Origin: Phycisphaerae bacterium
GTDB taxonomy: Bacteria; Planctomycetota; Phycisphaerae; UBA1845; Fen-1342
DNA length: 64,000 bases
Reading direction: 5' to 3'
Assembly: GCA_022072445.1 (NCBI GenBank)
Contig: JAJVHV010000010.1
Span: 124,001 to 188,000, forward strand
The notes under the pieces were generated by a model. It was given only the letters and a program-made list of their open reading frames with translations, was not told the origin of the DNA and ran no database searches. Each line of letters starts with the position of its first letter. Position 1 is the first letter of the stretch. Below are positions 6,796-14,624 of this stretch, piece by piece. The position numbers were made by a program, and so were the translations under genes.

Positions 6796-8670
6796 ATGGA
6801 ACTTCCTCGCCGAAACCGGGGCGATGAGCTGTTGCGGCCCGGTGAATTTCTGGAACTTCGAAACCGGCTGCGGACGGCCGCGCGGCAGCACGATCTGAGC
6901 AGCGTGATCGCCTGCGCATTCGACCACCGCACGCGGATGCTGCCGTTCGTCTACGCCGACATGCGCATGGCTCCGGCGGGGGTGCGCGCCGTAGGCTCGG
7001 CGCTGGTGGACGCCGGCTTTGCGCGGACGCGGATCGTCCTGCAGCAGTGGAATCCGAACTTCCGCCCGTCGCAGATGCGGCTGGACGGGCGCATGCCCGA
7101 TCTCTTCCTGATATCGAGCATGCAGTTGCACACGGCGGCGTGCCAGGCGCTGATCCGTGACGCGTGCCGGATCGACGCGTCCTGTCGCCCGCTGATCATC
7201 GTGGGCGGACCGAAGGTGGTCTACGAGCCCTGGGACGTGTTCGGGGTCGACCCGCGCGACCCGTGGGCCGCGGACGTGGCGGTGACCGGCGAGGAGTATG
7301 TGCTGCTGAGCCTGCTGGAAGTCGTGCTGGCGGCGCGCGGGCGTCATGAATCGCCGCGCGCCGCCTTCATGCGCGCGCGGGACAGCGGGCTTCTGGATGG
7401 CGTTCCCGGGCTGGTCTACGCGCGGACGAGCAGGGGCGTCGCGCAGGAACTGGTCGACACGGGCGTGCAGCGGTTGCTGGGCGACCTCGATGAGCTTCCT
7501 GATCCGCTGCACGGATTCAGAATCCTCGAGGCCCCCAGCCGCTCCGCGACGCTCGCGTCCCGGCCGCTGGGACCGAGCCAGGTGCGGCGTTACAGCCCGC
7601 TCGGTTCGCTGGTGCTCACGTTCGGGTGCAAGTTCGCCTGTCCGTATTGTCCGATTCCGGCGTATAACCAGCGGCAGCACCGTGTCAAGAGCGGGGCACG
7701 GATCGCGGAGGAGATGGTGCATCTCTACCACGAGTTCGGGCTGCGCTACCACTTCGGCGCGGACGACAACTTCTTCAACAACAAGTCGCGCACGCTGGAC
7801 ATTGTCGAGACGCTGGCACGCACGCAAATCGATGGCGCTCCGATCCGCAAACGGATTCGCTGGGCGACCGAGGTGACCGTTCACGATACGCTTCAGCTCC
7901 GCGAGCACCTGCCGGACGTTCGCCGCGCCGGTGTTCGATCGCTGTGGCTGGGCGTGGAGGACATGACGGCGACGCTGGTCAAGAAAGGCCAGTCCGTCGA
8001 CAAGACGCAGGAAGCGCTGCGCCTGCTCAGCACGCACGGCATCAGCCCGATGCCGATGATGATGCACCACGACGAGCAGCCGCTCGTCAGCCGCGGTCCG
8101 ACGCCGTACGGCCTGCTGGATCAGGTGCGGCTGCTGCGCAAGGCCGGCGCGATCAGCATGCAGGTGCTCATGCTCGTCCCGGCCACCGGCTCGAAACTCT
8201 ATTCGGGAACCTACACCTCCGGCATGGCGTACGAGAGCGCCGGCGGCCGCCGCGTCGAGGAGCACATGCTCGGCGGGAACTACGTTGTCGCGTCGCATCA
8301 TCCCAAGCCATGGCGCAAGCAGCTCAACATCCTGGTGGCGTACGCCTACTTCTATAACCCGCTGCGCCTGGCGCTCGCCATGGTGCGCCCGAAGTCCAAG
8401 CTCTACCTGGCCGACGCCATGTGGCAGTGTCTGGGAATGTGGGGCCTGCTGCACACGATCCGGCGGACGTTCGGATGGCTGCTCCGGCTGCGATTCGGGA
8501 CGATCACGCGCATGTCGGCGCCACCGCTCAGCCGCGTCCCGATGCGGGCGCCCGGCGGCGGGCCGGCGTCCCACGCGCTTCCTGGAGTTGTCGCGGAGCG
8601 CGGCGCCCGATCGGACCAGCCCGAGCAGCAAGCCCCGGTCGCCAACGCCGCGCTCGCGAGCAGCGGCTGA
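6796..8670 (+). CDS. B12-binding-type radical SAM protein
   Basis: Large (624 aa) radical SAM enzyme. Residues about 60-175 form a Rossmann-like region of the cobalamin-binding type (LVDAGFARTRIVLQQ, PDLFLISSMQLHTAA, RPLIIVGGPK, DVAVTGEEY). The radical SAM core follows with the [4Fe-4S] ligands Cys278, Cys282 and Cys285 (FGCKFACPYCP), a GADDNFF segment and SLWLGVEDM, as in the family's TIM barrel. The C-terminal 100 residues are hydrophobic and basic (YFYNPLRLALAMVRPKSKLY) and may sit on the membrane. The His of a DxHxxG base-off motif is not evident, so cobalamin use is unproven. The start at 6796 is supported by its position 11 bp after the HesB-like gene. Substrate unknown; methyltransferase or lipid-modifying roles are typical for the class. 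Confidence 0.85.
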   Translation: MELPRRNRGDELLRPGEFLELRNRLRTAARQHDLSSVIACAFDHRTRMLPFVYADMRMAPAGVRAVGSALVDAGFARTRIVLQQWNPNFRPSQMRLDGRMPDLFLISSMQLHTAACQALIRDACRIDASCRPLIIVGGPKVVYEPWDVFGVDPRDPWAADVAVTGEEYVLLSLLEVVLAARGRHESPRAAFMRARDSGLLDGVPGLVYARTSRGVAQELVDTGVQRLLGDLDELPDPLHGFRILEAPSRSATLASRPLGPSQVRRYSPLGSLVLTFGCKFACPYCPIPAYNQRQHRVKSGARIAEEMVHLYHEFGLRYHFGADDNFFNNKSRTLDIVETLARTQIDGAPIRKRIRWATEVTVHDTLQLREHLPDVRRAGVRSLWLGVEDMTATLVKKGQSVDKTQEALRLLSTHGISPMPMMMHHDEQPLVSRGPTPYGLLDQVRLLRKAGAISMQVLMLVPATGSKLYSGTYTSGMAYESAGGRRVEEHMLGGNYVVASHHPKPWRKQLNILVAYAYFYNPLRLALAMVRPKSKLYLADAMWQCLGMWGLLHTIRRTFGWLLRLRFGTITRMSAPPLSRVPMRAPGGGPASHALPGVVAERGARSDQPEQQAPVANAALASSG

Positions 8671-8709
8671 TGACGGCCCCGGGGGGGTGACTGGCGCGGC
8701 GCCTCGCCC

Positions 8710-9981
8710 TCAGGGCTTCGACGACGGGATGCACGTGCCCGGATCGACACACGCGGCGATCGCGCCGTGGATCGCAGCGTGTAGCTGGGCTTCCGGCTGC
8801 GATGCGGGAGGCGGACCGGCGTAGCGCTGGGCGAGCTCCGAGCGATCGAAGCTCGCTGGCGCGGCGCGGGAGCGGGGTGACGTCGAGAGCTCAAGCGAAT
8901 CCTGCGTCACGGTCGCACCAACCCCGCCCATCCGCTGAAGCACACCCGGCGTAGTCACCGCGCCGTTCAATCTCAGCCGCTCAAGATCGTCGAGCATCGT
9001 GACGATCCGGCCCAGCCGCTCGGGCGTGGCCTCCGCGTCGATCTGAACGCTGACACGGGCCACTTCCTCTGACCTGCCGGCTCGCCACTGCCGCTCGACC
9101 CAGCCCAACCAGCGTGAAACGGGATCTTGCGCCGGCGTGCAACCGGCGGTCTCGACGGCGCGCCCCGTCATGTCGGCGGAGCGGGCCGGCGTTCTCGATG
9201 CGGCCGCGGCCGCGGGCCCAGGGAGCACGCTGCCGGATGAGGCCGGGAAATCGAGCAGTGTCATGTTCTGCCCGCGGATCAAGCGCGCAGCTTCCGGGCT
9301 GACACGTGGCAGCAACGCCAACTGCACCGGCCGGCTCGTTGCAAACTTCAACCCCACCGTCGCCGAAGTCGCCGCGCGGGCGCAGAGCGGCAGCGCTGCA
9401 AACAGTGTCGCGAGCGTGTTGGCGGACGCTGTCGGCAAGTGCGCCACGAAGCGCTCGCCGCCGAGGACGCTCCCCGCCAGCCGCATGAGCGCCGCGATAT
9501 TCTCGGGTGCGGCGGCGCGCCCGCCAGCCACCAGTTCGGGCGGTGCGCCGAGATCAAGCCGCTCGAGCTTTGGCGGCGGCTTGAGCAGCGGCTCGCGGCC
9601 GGCGGCGGCGAGCATGCGCTGCGCGACGAGCGCGGGGTCGCAAGCCAGAGCGCAGTACGCAGCCGGCTCAAGAATGGCGATCAGCGTGTAGACGCGCATC
9701 CCGCCGCGGGCGGTGTGCTCGGCGCCGGCGTGCCGGGAGTGCGCCACGCAGATGCGCCCGCTGCGCAAGCGCCAGACGGCGAGTCCTTCGGCGGATTCGC
9801 CCGGGTCGCACAGGCTGTCGTGCGACGGTGAGCGCTGCGTGATCTCCTGTTTTTCATCCGGCGCGATCCCGCCGCTGGCGGCGACGACGCGGTAGCCCTC
9901 GCCCATGGGTGTCCGGATCGAGGTGAAGATGGCGTGTTCGGCGGTGAGTGTCGTGGTCGGCGCGGTGAGCGTGGCGGTCAC
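8710..9981 (-). CDS. GAP1-like protein (GTPase-associated), last gene of a four-gene operon
   Basis: A 423-residue protein beginning at a GTG (9981) that overlaps the stop of the GTPase gene (GTGA), so the two are translationally coupled. The N-terminus (HAIFTSIRTPMGEGYRVVAA followed by GGIAPDEKQEI) matches the pattern of the GAP1 N-terminal domain, a family defined by its linkage to GTPases in predicted NTP-dependent conflict or signalling systems. A middle alpha-rich region (about 180-290) and a Pro/Ala-rich C-terminal half with no recognised domain follow. No enzyme motif is visible. Its association with a GTPase supports the assignment. The family name comes from memory of comparative genomics and needs a profile search. 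Confidence 0.6.
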   Translation of the reverse strand: MTATLTAPTTTLTAEHAIFTSIRTPMGEGYRVVAASGGIAPDEKQEITQRSPSHDSLCDPGESAEGLAVWRLRSGRICVAHSRHAGAEHTARGGMRVYTLIAILEPAAYCALACDPALVAQRMLAAAGREPLLKPPPKLERLDLGAPPELVAGGRAAAPENIAALMRLAGSVLGGERFVAHLPTASANTLATLFAALPLCARAATSATVGLKFATSRPVQLALLPRVSPEAARLIRGQNMTLLDFPASSGSVLPGPAAAAASRTPARSADMTGRAVETAGCTPAQDPVSRWLGWVERQWRAGRSEEVARVSVQIDAEATPERLGRIVTMLDDLERLRLNGAVTTPGVLQRMGGVGATVTQDSLELSTSPRSRAAPASFDRSELAQRYAGPPPASQPEAQLHAAIHGAIAACVDPGTCIPSSKP

Positions 9982-10904
9982 GATTCCTCCGCGAAGTGAT
10001 CGATGATCCACTGGAACGGTTCGAGCACGCCGCGCAGCGCGGTGTGCAGCGGGACGGGCACGACGGTGTCGTCGATGTTCGAGGTGGCGTAGGCCAGCGA
10101 GCCGATGACGCTGGAGGCGAAGAACTCGTAGCGTTCGAAGCGGCTTTCGCACAGGTTCCAGAGGCGGTTGAGGTTGGCCTTGGCGAACTGGGCCGGGTCG
10201 TCGAAGCACTCCGGGCAGTAGTCGGCCTTGCAGAGCACGATCGCGACCGGCGACTCGATCTTCTCGTCATGCTTGTTGCCGTGCATGGCGTCGATGTAGC
10301 TGAGCGTCTTGACGCTGAAGAAGTCGGGTTGGGGCGAGCCGTTGGCGGCCATGCCCGCGTCGACCAGCATCAGCAACCCCGACGATTTGCTCAGCAGCTT
10401 GCGAATGACGCGAAAGGTCTTCGGCGTGGCCACTTCAGCCGCCAGTGCTTCGCCCGCCATGTCGGGCATGATCAGATCGACCCAGGTCGGGTTCTGGGCG
10501 CGCTGGCAGACCTGGTAATACGCCCACTTCCACTCGTTGGCCTCCATCGGCGTCTTGGGCGGAAACGTGCGGCGGGCCATGTGATTGATGACGGTCTGCT
10601 GGAGATCGACGGAATACGCACCCTTCGGGATGGCCTCGAAGTCGCCGGCGCGATGCGCCAGCATGTCGAGCAGGAAGCCGAGGTAGACGGTTTTGCCGAC
10701 GTTGCTCTCGCCGATGATGCTGACGATCTGCGGCTCGCGCTGCTGGGCGATGACGTCCTGGGCGATGAGCAGCGGTGCCGAGCACTCCTTGCACAACATC
10801 GCGTCGAGCGGATTGTGCGCGTCGCAGATCAGGCACGGGATCGTCGGAATGTCGTCGACGATCAGCTCGGGCTGATTCTTGAGTCCGAACAGATTGCTGA
10901 GCAT
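9978..10904 (-). CDS. Zinc-ribbon GTPase of the DO-GTPase2 type
   Basis: A 308-residue protein. An N-terminal zinc ribbon (Cys24, Cys27, Cys38, Cys41 in CLICDAHNPLDAMLCKEC) is followed by a P-loop GTPase domain: G1/Walker A GESNVGKT at 65-72, a G3-like DMAGE near 150, and a G4-like CKAD in IVLCKADYC. The segment after the P-loop (VYLGFLLDML) is typical of the double-GTPase group that is encoded next to GAP1 proteins. No membrane segment. It lies 80 bp downstream of the FGE-like gene, and its stop overlaps the GAP1-like start. The domain family is a confident GTPase; the exact subfamily is inference. Confidence 0.75.
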   Translation of the reverse strand: MLSNLFGLKNQPELIVDDIPTIPCLICDAHNPLDAMLCKECSAPLLIAQDVIAQQREPQIVSIIGESNVGKTVYLGFLLDMLAHRAGDFEAIPKGAYSVDLQQTVINHMARRTFPPKTPMEANEWKWAYYQVCQRAQNPTWVDLIMPDMAGEALAAEVATPKTFRVIRKLLSKSSGLLMLVDAGMAANGSPQPDFFSVKTLSYIDAMHGNKHDEKIESPVAIVLCKADYCPECFDDPAQFAKANLNRLWNLCESRFERYEFFASSVIGSLAYATSNIDDTVVPVPLHTALRGVLEPFQWIIDHFAEES

Positions 10905-10984
10905 CTCTCACACCCGCTTTCGGCTTGATGTTCAACGCCGCGCACGCCCACCGGCGGCGCCGCGGCACGCCTTGCCTGCTGCGC

Positions 10985-12034
10985 TCAGGGTGACTCACCG
11001 GCGTGCTCAATCCGGTCGAGATCGAGCGCGCAGCGCACGCCGACGTTGTGCACCCGTGCCAGGCCGACCAGCCCGGTGCGAAACGTGCTCGTCGCCTGCG
11101 ACGCGAAATAGGTATCAAACGCGCCGCCGCGGATCGACTTCAGCACCATGTCGCCGATGATCGAGCGGCCGTCGTCGTCGGCGGCGATGAAATCCGAATC
11201 GGTCCACTCCCAGACGTTGCCGATCAGTTGCAGCACGCCGTTGGGAGCGGCGCCGCTGGCATACTCGCCGACGGCGACCGTGCGTCCGATGCCGCTTGAC
11301 CAGATGTTGCAATGCCGCACGTCGAGCGCGTCGCCCCAGGGGTATCGCCGGATGGTCTGAGCCGAGCTGCGGATGCGCCAACTGGCGGCCATCTGCCATT
11401 CGGCTTCGCTGGGCAGCCGGTAACCCGCCCACGCGGCGTACGCCGCCGCTTCGTAGTAGCAGATTCCCACCACCGGGTGATCGGCGAGTCGCCGGTCGTG
11501 CCGGCCGTCGCGCCAGTAGCGCGGCGCCGCGACGCCGGCGAGGTCCTTCATGTCGATCAGGTGCGGCCAGATGTCCTGCGGCCACAGATCGAGGTTCTCA
11601 TAGCCGTCGTCGTCGACGAAGCCCTGATAGTCGGCGTTGGTGACGGGGTGCCGCGCGAGCAGGAAGGCCGCGGTGGCGTGATCGGTTTCCGGGCAGCCCG
11701 GGGTGTCATGCACAGTTTCGGGGATCGATGCAAACCCCTCGGGGACCAGGCCGAAGCGTTCATCGACGGTTTCGAGCACACGTGCGATCGCCGCGGCGCC
11801 GCCGGCCTCCGACTTCCAGCGCGGCACGTCGGCCAGGATGGCGCCCAGGCGACCGAGCTTTTCGCAGCGATCCAGCGGACGATCGGGAAACTTCTGCGGC
11901 GGGGCGGGATCGTAGGCGTCGTCGCGGCGGCGGAGAATGCGCTTCAGCAGCGGACGCCGCGGCTGGGCCGGCCCGCTGGCGGCGTGGGGTGGCGCGGGCT
12001 CGTGCGATTTCTTCGAGAAAAGCTTGATCGACAT
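10985..12034 (-). CDS. FGE-sulfatase-fold protein without the catalytic cysteines
   Basis: A 349-residue protein starting at ATG 12034. After a basic N-terminal region of about 100 residues it has a formylglycine-generating-enzyme fold: HPVTNADYQGF near 135, GYRLPSEAEWQMAA near 215, YPWGDALD, GNVWEWTDS near 280 and a final NVGVRCAL. In active FGE the segment after RGGSF contains two copper-binding Cys; here RGGAFDTYFASQATSTFRTG has none, so formylglycine formation is not expected. FGE-fold proteins without catalysis often act as binding or sensor modules (for example C-type-lectin-like) in signalling and conflict operons. It is second in the operon with the GTPase and GAP1-like genes. Confidence 0.8.
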   Translation of the reverse strand: MSIKLFSKKSHEPAPPHAASGPAQPRRPLLKRILRRRDDAYDPAPPQKFPDRPLDRCEKLGRLGAILADVPRWKSEAGGAAAIARVLETVDERFGLVPEGFASIPETVHDTPGCPETDHATAAFLLARHPVTNADYQGFVDDDGYENLDLWPQDIWPHLIDMKDLAGVAAPRYWRDGRHDRRLADHPVVGICYYEAAAYAAWAGYRLPSEAEWQMAASWRIRSSAQTIRRYPWGDALDVRHCNIWSSGIGRTVAVGEYASGAAPNGVLQLIGNVWEWTDSDFIAADDDGRSIIGDMVLKSIRGGAFDTYFASQATSTFRTGLVGLARVHNVGVRCALDLDRIEHAGESP

Positions 12035-12089
12035 AGTCTGCGTATCCCCGGCGCTGCTCTGACGGTCCGCGAAAAAGCGGCAAGTGGCG

Positions 12090-13010
12090 CTATCCGGCGC
12101 CGATCGCCTTGCGTTTGGCGTCGCGCCGCAGTTTCTGCAAGCGCTCGATGGAGTCGCCGCCGCCGCGCTCGCCGCGCGCCGGCGCGCCCACGCCGGCGCC
12201 GACCAGTTCCGCCTCTTGCTCGACGGAGGCGGGTCGGCGGGTCGTGGCCTTCTGCAGCTCGCGATCGAGCTGCCGCTGCAACGCCGCGAGGCTTTCGCGG
12301 GCCGCGTCGACTTCGCGCATCCGCTGTTGCCACTCGTCCTCGGCCTGCCGCAACCGCTCGCGCTCCTGTTCGAGCTCGGAACGGCTCTCCTCGAGCGAGC
12401 CGGCCAGGCGGGCCAGGTCGTGCTCGCGGTGCTGAATCTCCTGCATCTGCCGCTGCACGGCCTCACGCTGCTGCGCGAGGGCCTGCTGCTCTTCGGCCAG
12501 GCGAGACTGCTCTTTCTTGAGCCGCGTTTCGAGTTCGCCGGCCTCGCTCCGCCGCGCTTCCCACTCGCGGTGCTCGTGCTCCAGCCGCGCCGACGCCTCG
12601 GCGAGCTGCGACTCGTATTCGGTGAGGCTGGCGCGGCGGCGCTCGATCTCGTCGAGCTTGTCCTGCACGTCGGCCATCTCGCGCTCGACGCGCGTCTGGG
12701 CTTCGGCGACGGTCGCTTCGCGCTGATTGATTTCCTGCTCGCGGGCCGCCATCTGCTCGGCGATCAGTTCCTGCGAGTCTTCCAGCTCGACCTGCGTCAT
12801 TTCGACGCTGGCCTGCTGCTGCGAGATTTCGCTCAGTTTGGCGCGCAGCTCGGTGCGGTCGCGCGCCAGGTTTTCGGCCCGCGATTTCAGGACCGTCCGG
12901 AATTTGTGCAGCGTCTGAATCAGGTCGCGACCCATCTCGTCGATGCGGGCCGAATCCAGTTCCTGCTGCGACGGTCGCGCCACCGGCGGGGTGGACGAAT
13001 CCTGACTCAT
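12090..13010 (-). CDS. Long coiled-coil protein, first gene of the GTPase operon
   Basis: A 306-residue protein, start ATG at 13010. About residues 30-250 are an almost uninterrupted coiled coil rich in Gln, Glu, Arg and Ala (RTELRAKLSEISQQQASVEM, QEINQREATVAEAQTRVERE and similar). The C-terminal 50 residues are Gly/Arg-rich (APARGERGGGD) and end in a short basic helix. No signal peptide, membrane segment or enzyme motif is visible. The reading frame stays open upstream to 13622 but that part overlaps the divergent glycosyltransferase and is not coding. It probably provides a scaffold for the GTPase module. Homology is not assignable from sequence alone. Confidence 0.7.
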   Translation of the reverse strand: MSQDSSTPPVARPSQQELDSARIDEMGRDLIQTLHKFRTVLKSRAENLARDRTELRAKLSEISQQQASVEMTQVELEDSQELIAEQMAAREQEINQREATVAEAQTRVEREMADVQDKLDEIERRRASLTEYESQLAEASARLEHEHREWEARRSEAGELETRLKKEQSRLAEEQQALAQQREAVQRQMQEIQHREHDLARLAGSLEESRSELEQERERLRQAEDEWQQRMREVDAARESLAALQRQLDRELQKATTRRPASVEQEAELVGAGVGAPARGERGGGDSIERLQKLRRDAKRKAIGAG

Positions 13011-13066
13011 GATGCTCCGATCTGCGTCCGCGCGGCCCTCACGGCGCGCGGCTGGCCGCATTCTGG

Positions 13067-13099
13067 AATATACGTTTAGTTTCGGTCCGATGCGGACCG
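13067..13099 (-). promoter_or_regulatory. Putative promoter and operator of the GTPase operon
   Basis: A TATATT box (minus strand, 13067-13072) lies about 57 bp before the coiled-coil start. The -35 position has no good match (CCGCAT). A perfect inverted repeat, CGGTCCG-ATG-CGGACCG at 13083-13099, covers that -35 region, which is where a repressor or activator site would be placed. Seen directly; the regulatory role is inferred. Confidence 0.35.
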
Positions 13100-13165
13100 G
13101 AGCGTAATAGCACGGGGCGCGCCGCGGTCGCACCGCGGCGGCTGCGGCCGATACAATCTGCGGCG

Positions 13166-13279
13166 ATGAACGCACTTCCGCACGAGCGCCTGGCTGCTGA
13201 CGTTCTCGGACGGCCGGGCCGTCCGGAGCGTGTATCGGGCGTTGAGCGCTGGGCGCGGCATGGACCGTGGATCTCATGA
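13166..13279 (+). CDS. Possible 37-aa upstream reading frame coupled to the glycosyltransferase
   Basis: ATG at 13166 opens 37 codons ending in TGA at 13277-13279, which overlaps the ATG of the glycosyltransferase (ATGA). A TACAAT box at 13152-13157 lies just upstream, so the transcript could begin at or next to this ATG. The peptide (starts MNALPHERLAADVLG) has no recognisable domain. It may be a leader that couples translation, or chance. Confidence 0.25.
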   Translation: MNALPHERLAADVLGRPGRPERVSGVERWARHGPWIS

Positions 13280-14490
13280 GCGCGCCGCGCGACGAAGCTC
13301 CCGCCCACCACGTGGCCGGCGCCGCCCCGCCTGCGGCGCCCGTCCGCCTGTGCGTGATGGCGACGCTCGACATCTCGATCCAGAACCTGTTCCGCGGGCG
13401 GCTCGAATATCTGACGCAGCGCGGTTTCGACATCACGGTCGTGTGTGGTCCGACGCGGATCGCCGACGAGATCACCGCCCGTGGCGTGCGCCTGTTCGTC
13501 GTGCCGATGGGCCGCTGGTTCTCGCCCTGGCGCGACGTGCAGTCGGTGACGCGGCTGGCCCGCTTCCTGCGCCGCGAACGGTTCGACATCGTCGAAGTCA
13601 GCACGCCCAAGGCGGCGTTCATCGGCGCCCTGGCGGCACGGTTGGCGGGCGTCCGCCGCCTGGTTCACATCCTGCACGGACTGGTCTATCAGAGCCGGCG
13701 CGGCATGGCCCGGCGATTCCTCCAGAACGTCGCGGCCGCTCCCTGCCGCCTGGCGCACTGCAACATCGCCGTCTCACACTCGGTCCGCGAGCAGGCCCAC
13801 CGCGACCGCATCTGCGACCGGTCGCGCTTGCACGTCCTCGACCGCGGAAGCTGCAACGGCATCGACCTGGAACGCTTCCACCCGAAGCTGCGCAAGGCAT
13901 CGGCGGCGGTGCGGGCGGAGTGCGGCGTTCCCGCCGACGCGCTGGTGATCGGCTTCGTCGGCCGAATGGTCCGGGACAAGGGCTTGGTTGAGTTGATGGA
14001 CGCGTGGATGCGGCTGCGCGAGGCGCATCCGTCACTGCGGCTGCTCATGCTCGGCGATTACGAGCCGCGCGACCGCCCGCCGGCGCGCGTCGTGCGGGCC
14101 GTCGCCAGCGACCAGCGCGTCCGCCACCTCGGTTGGCTGAAGGACCCGTCGCGCCTCTACGGTGCCATGGACCTGCTCGTGCTGCCCAGCTACCGCGAGG
14201 GTCTGGCGACGGTGCTGCTCGAAGCGGCGGCCATCGGTCTGCCGATCGTCACCACGGAAGCAGTCGGCTGCCGCGACGCGATAGACCCCGGACAAAGCGG
14301 GCTGTGCGTGCCCGTCGGCGACAGCCACGCCTTGCACGACGCGCTCGACACGCTCATTCGCGACGCCGGCCGACGGGCCGAAATGGGCGCCGCCGGACGC
14401 CGCTGGGTCGAGGCGCACTTCGAACAGCGGAAGATCTGGGAGCTGTACGAGCAGACCTACCGGCGGCTGATGGCGACCATCGCCGGCTAG
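13276..14490 (+). CDS. Glycosyltransferase family 4
   Basis: Retaining GT-B glycosyltransferase of about 404 residues. The N-terminal domain starts at VRLCVMATLDIS with the acceptor-side FRGRLEYLTQRGFDITVVC; the linker leads to the nucleotide-sugar domain with VIGFVGRMVRDKGLVELMDAW (about 215-240), LMLGDYE, RVRHLGWLKDPSRLYGAMDLLVLPSYREGLATVLLEAAAIGLPIV in which E-x7-E type residues of GT4 are visible (SYREGLATVLLEA), and AIDPGQSGLCVPVGD. No membrane segment. Typical roles are in polysaccharide or LPS synthesis. Start uncertain between ATG 13276 and GTG 13267. No other sugar genes are adjacent, so the pathway is unknown. Confidence 0.85.
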   Translation: MSAPRDEAPAHHVAGAAPPAAPVRLCVMATLDISIQNLFRGRLEYLTQRGFDITVVCGPTRIADEITARGVRLFVVPMGRWFSPWRDVQSVTRLARFLRRERFDIVEVSTPKAAFIGALAARLAGVRRLVHILHGLVYQSRRGMARRFLQNVAAAPCRLAHCNIAVSHSVREQAHRDRICDRSRLHVLDRGSCNGIDLERFHPKLRKASAAVRAECGVPADALVIGFVGRMVRDKGLVELMDAWMRLREAHPSLRLLMLGDYEPRDRPPARVVRAVASDQRVRHLGWLKDPSRLYGAMDLLVLPSYREGLATVLLEAAAIGLPIVTTEAVGCRDAIDPGQSGLCVPVGDSHALHDALDTLIRDAGRRAEMGAAGRRWVEAHFEQRKIWELYEQTYRRLMATIAG

Positions 14491-14624
14491 CGGCGCATCC
14501 GGCGGAAGCGGTGCGCGGCTACGATCGTGAAGGCAAGACAGCGCGAGGCGCGCATGTTGCTTATTCGTTTCTTGAGATAGCTTGTGAAATCCCATGAGGC
14601 GTGACGAAACCTGGAGAAACCGGC

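Noticed and set aside
6781-8631. 616-residue minus-strand frame antisense to the radical SAM gene
   Set aside because: Arg/His/Gln-rich reverse frame typical of GC-rich DNA; the plus strand carries a recognised enzyme.
12090-13622. 510-residue version of the coiled-coil protein
   Set aside because: The part beyond 13010 overlaps the divergent glycosyltransferase and the promoter region; ATG 13010 fits better.
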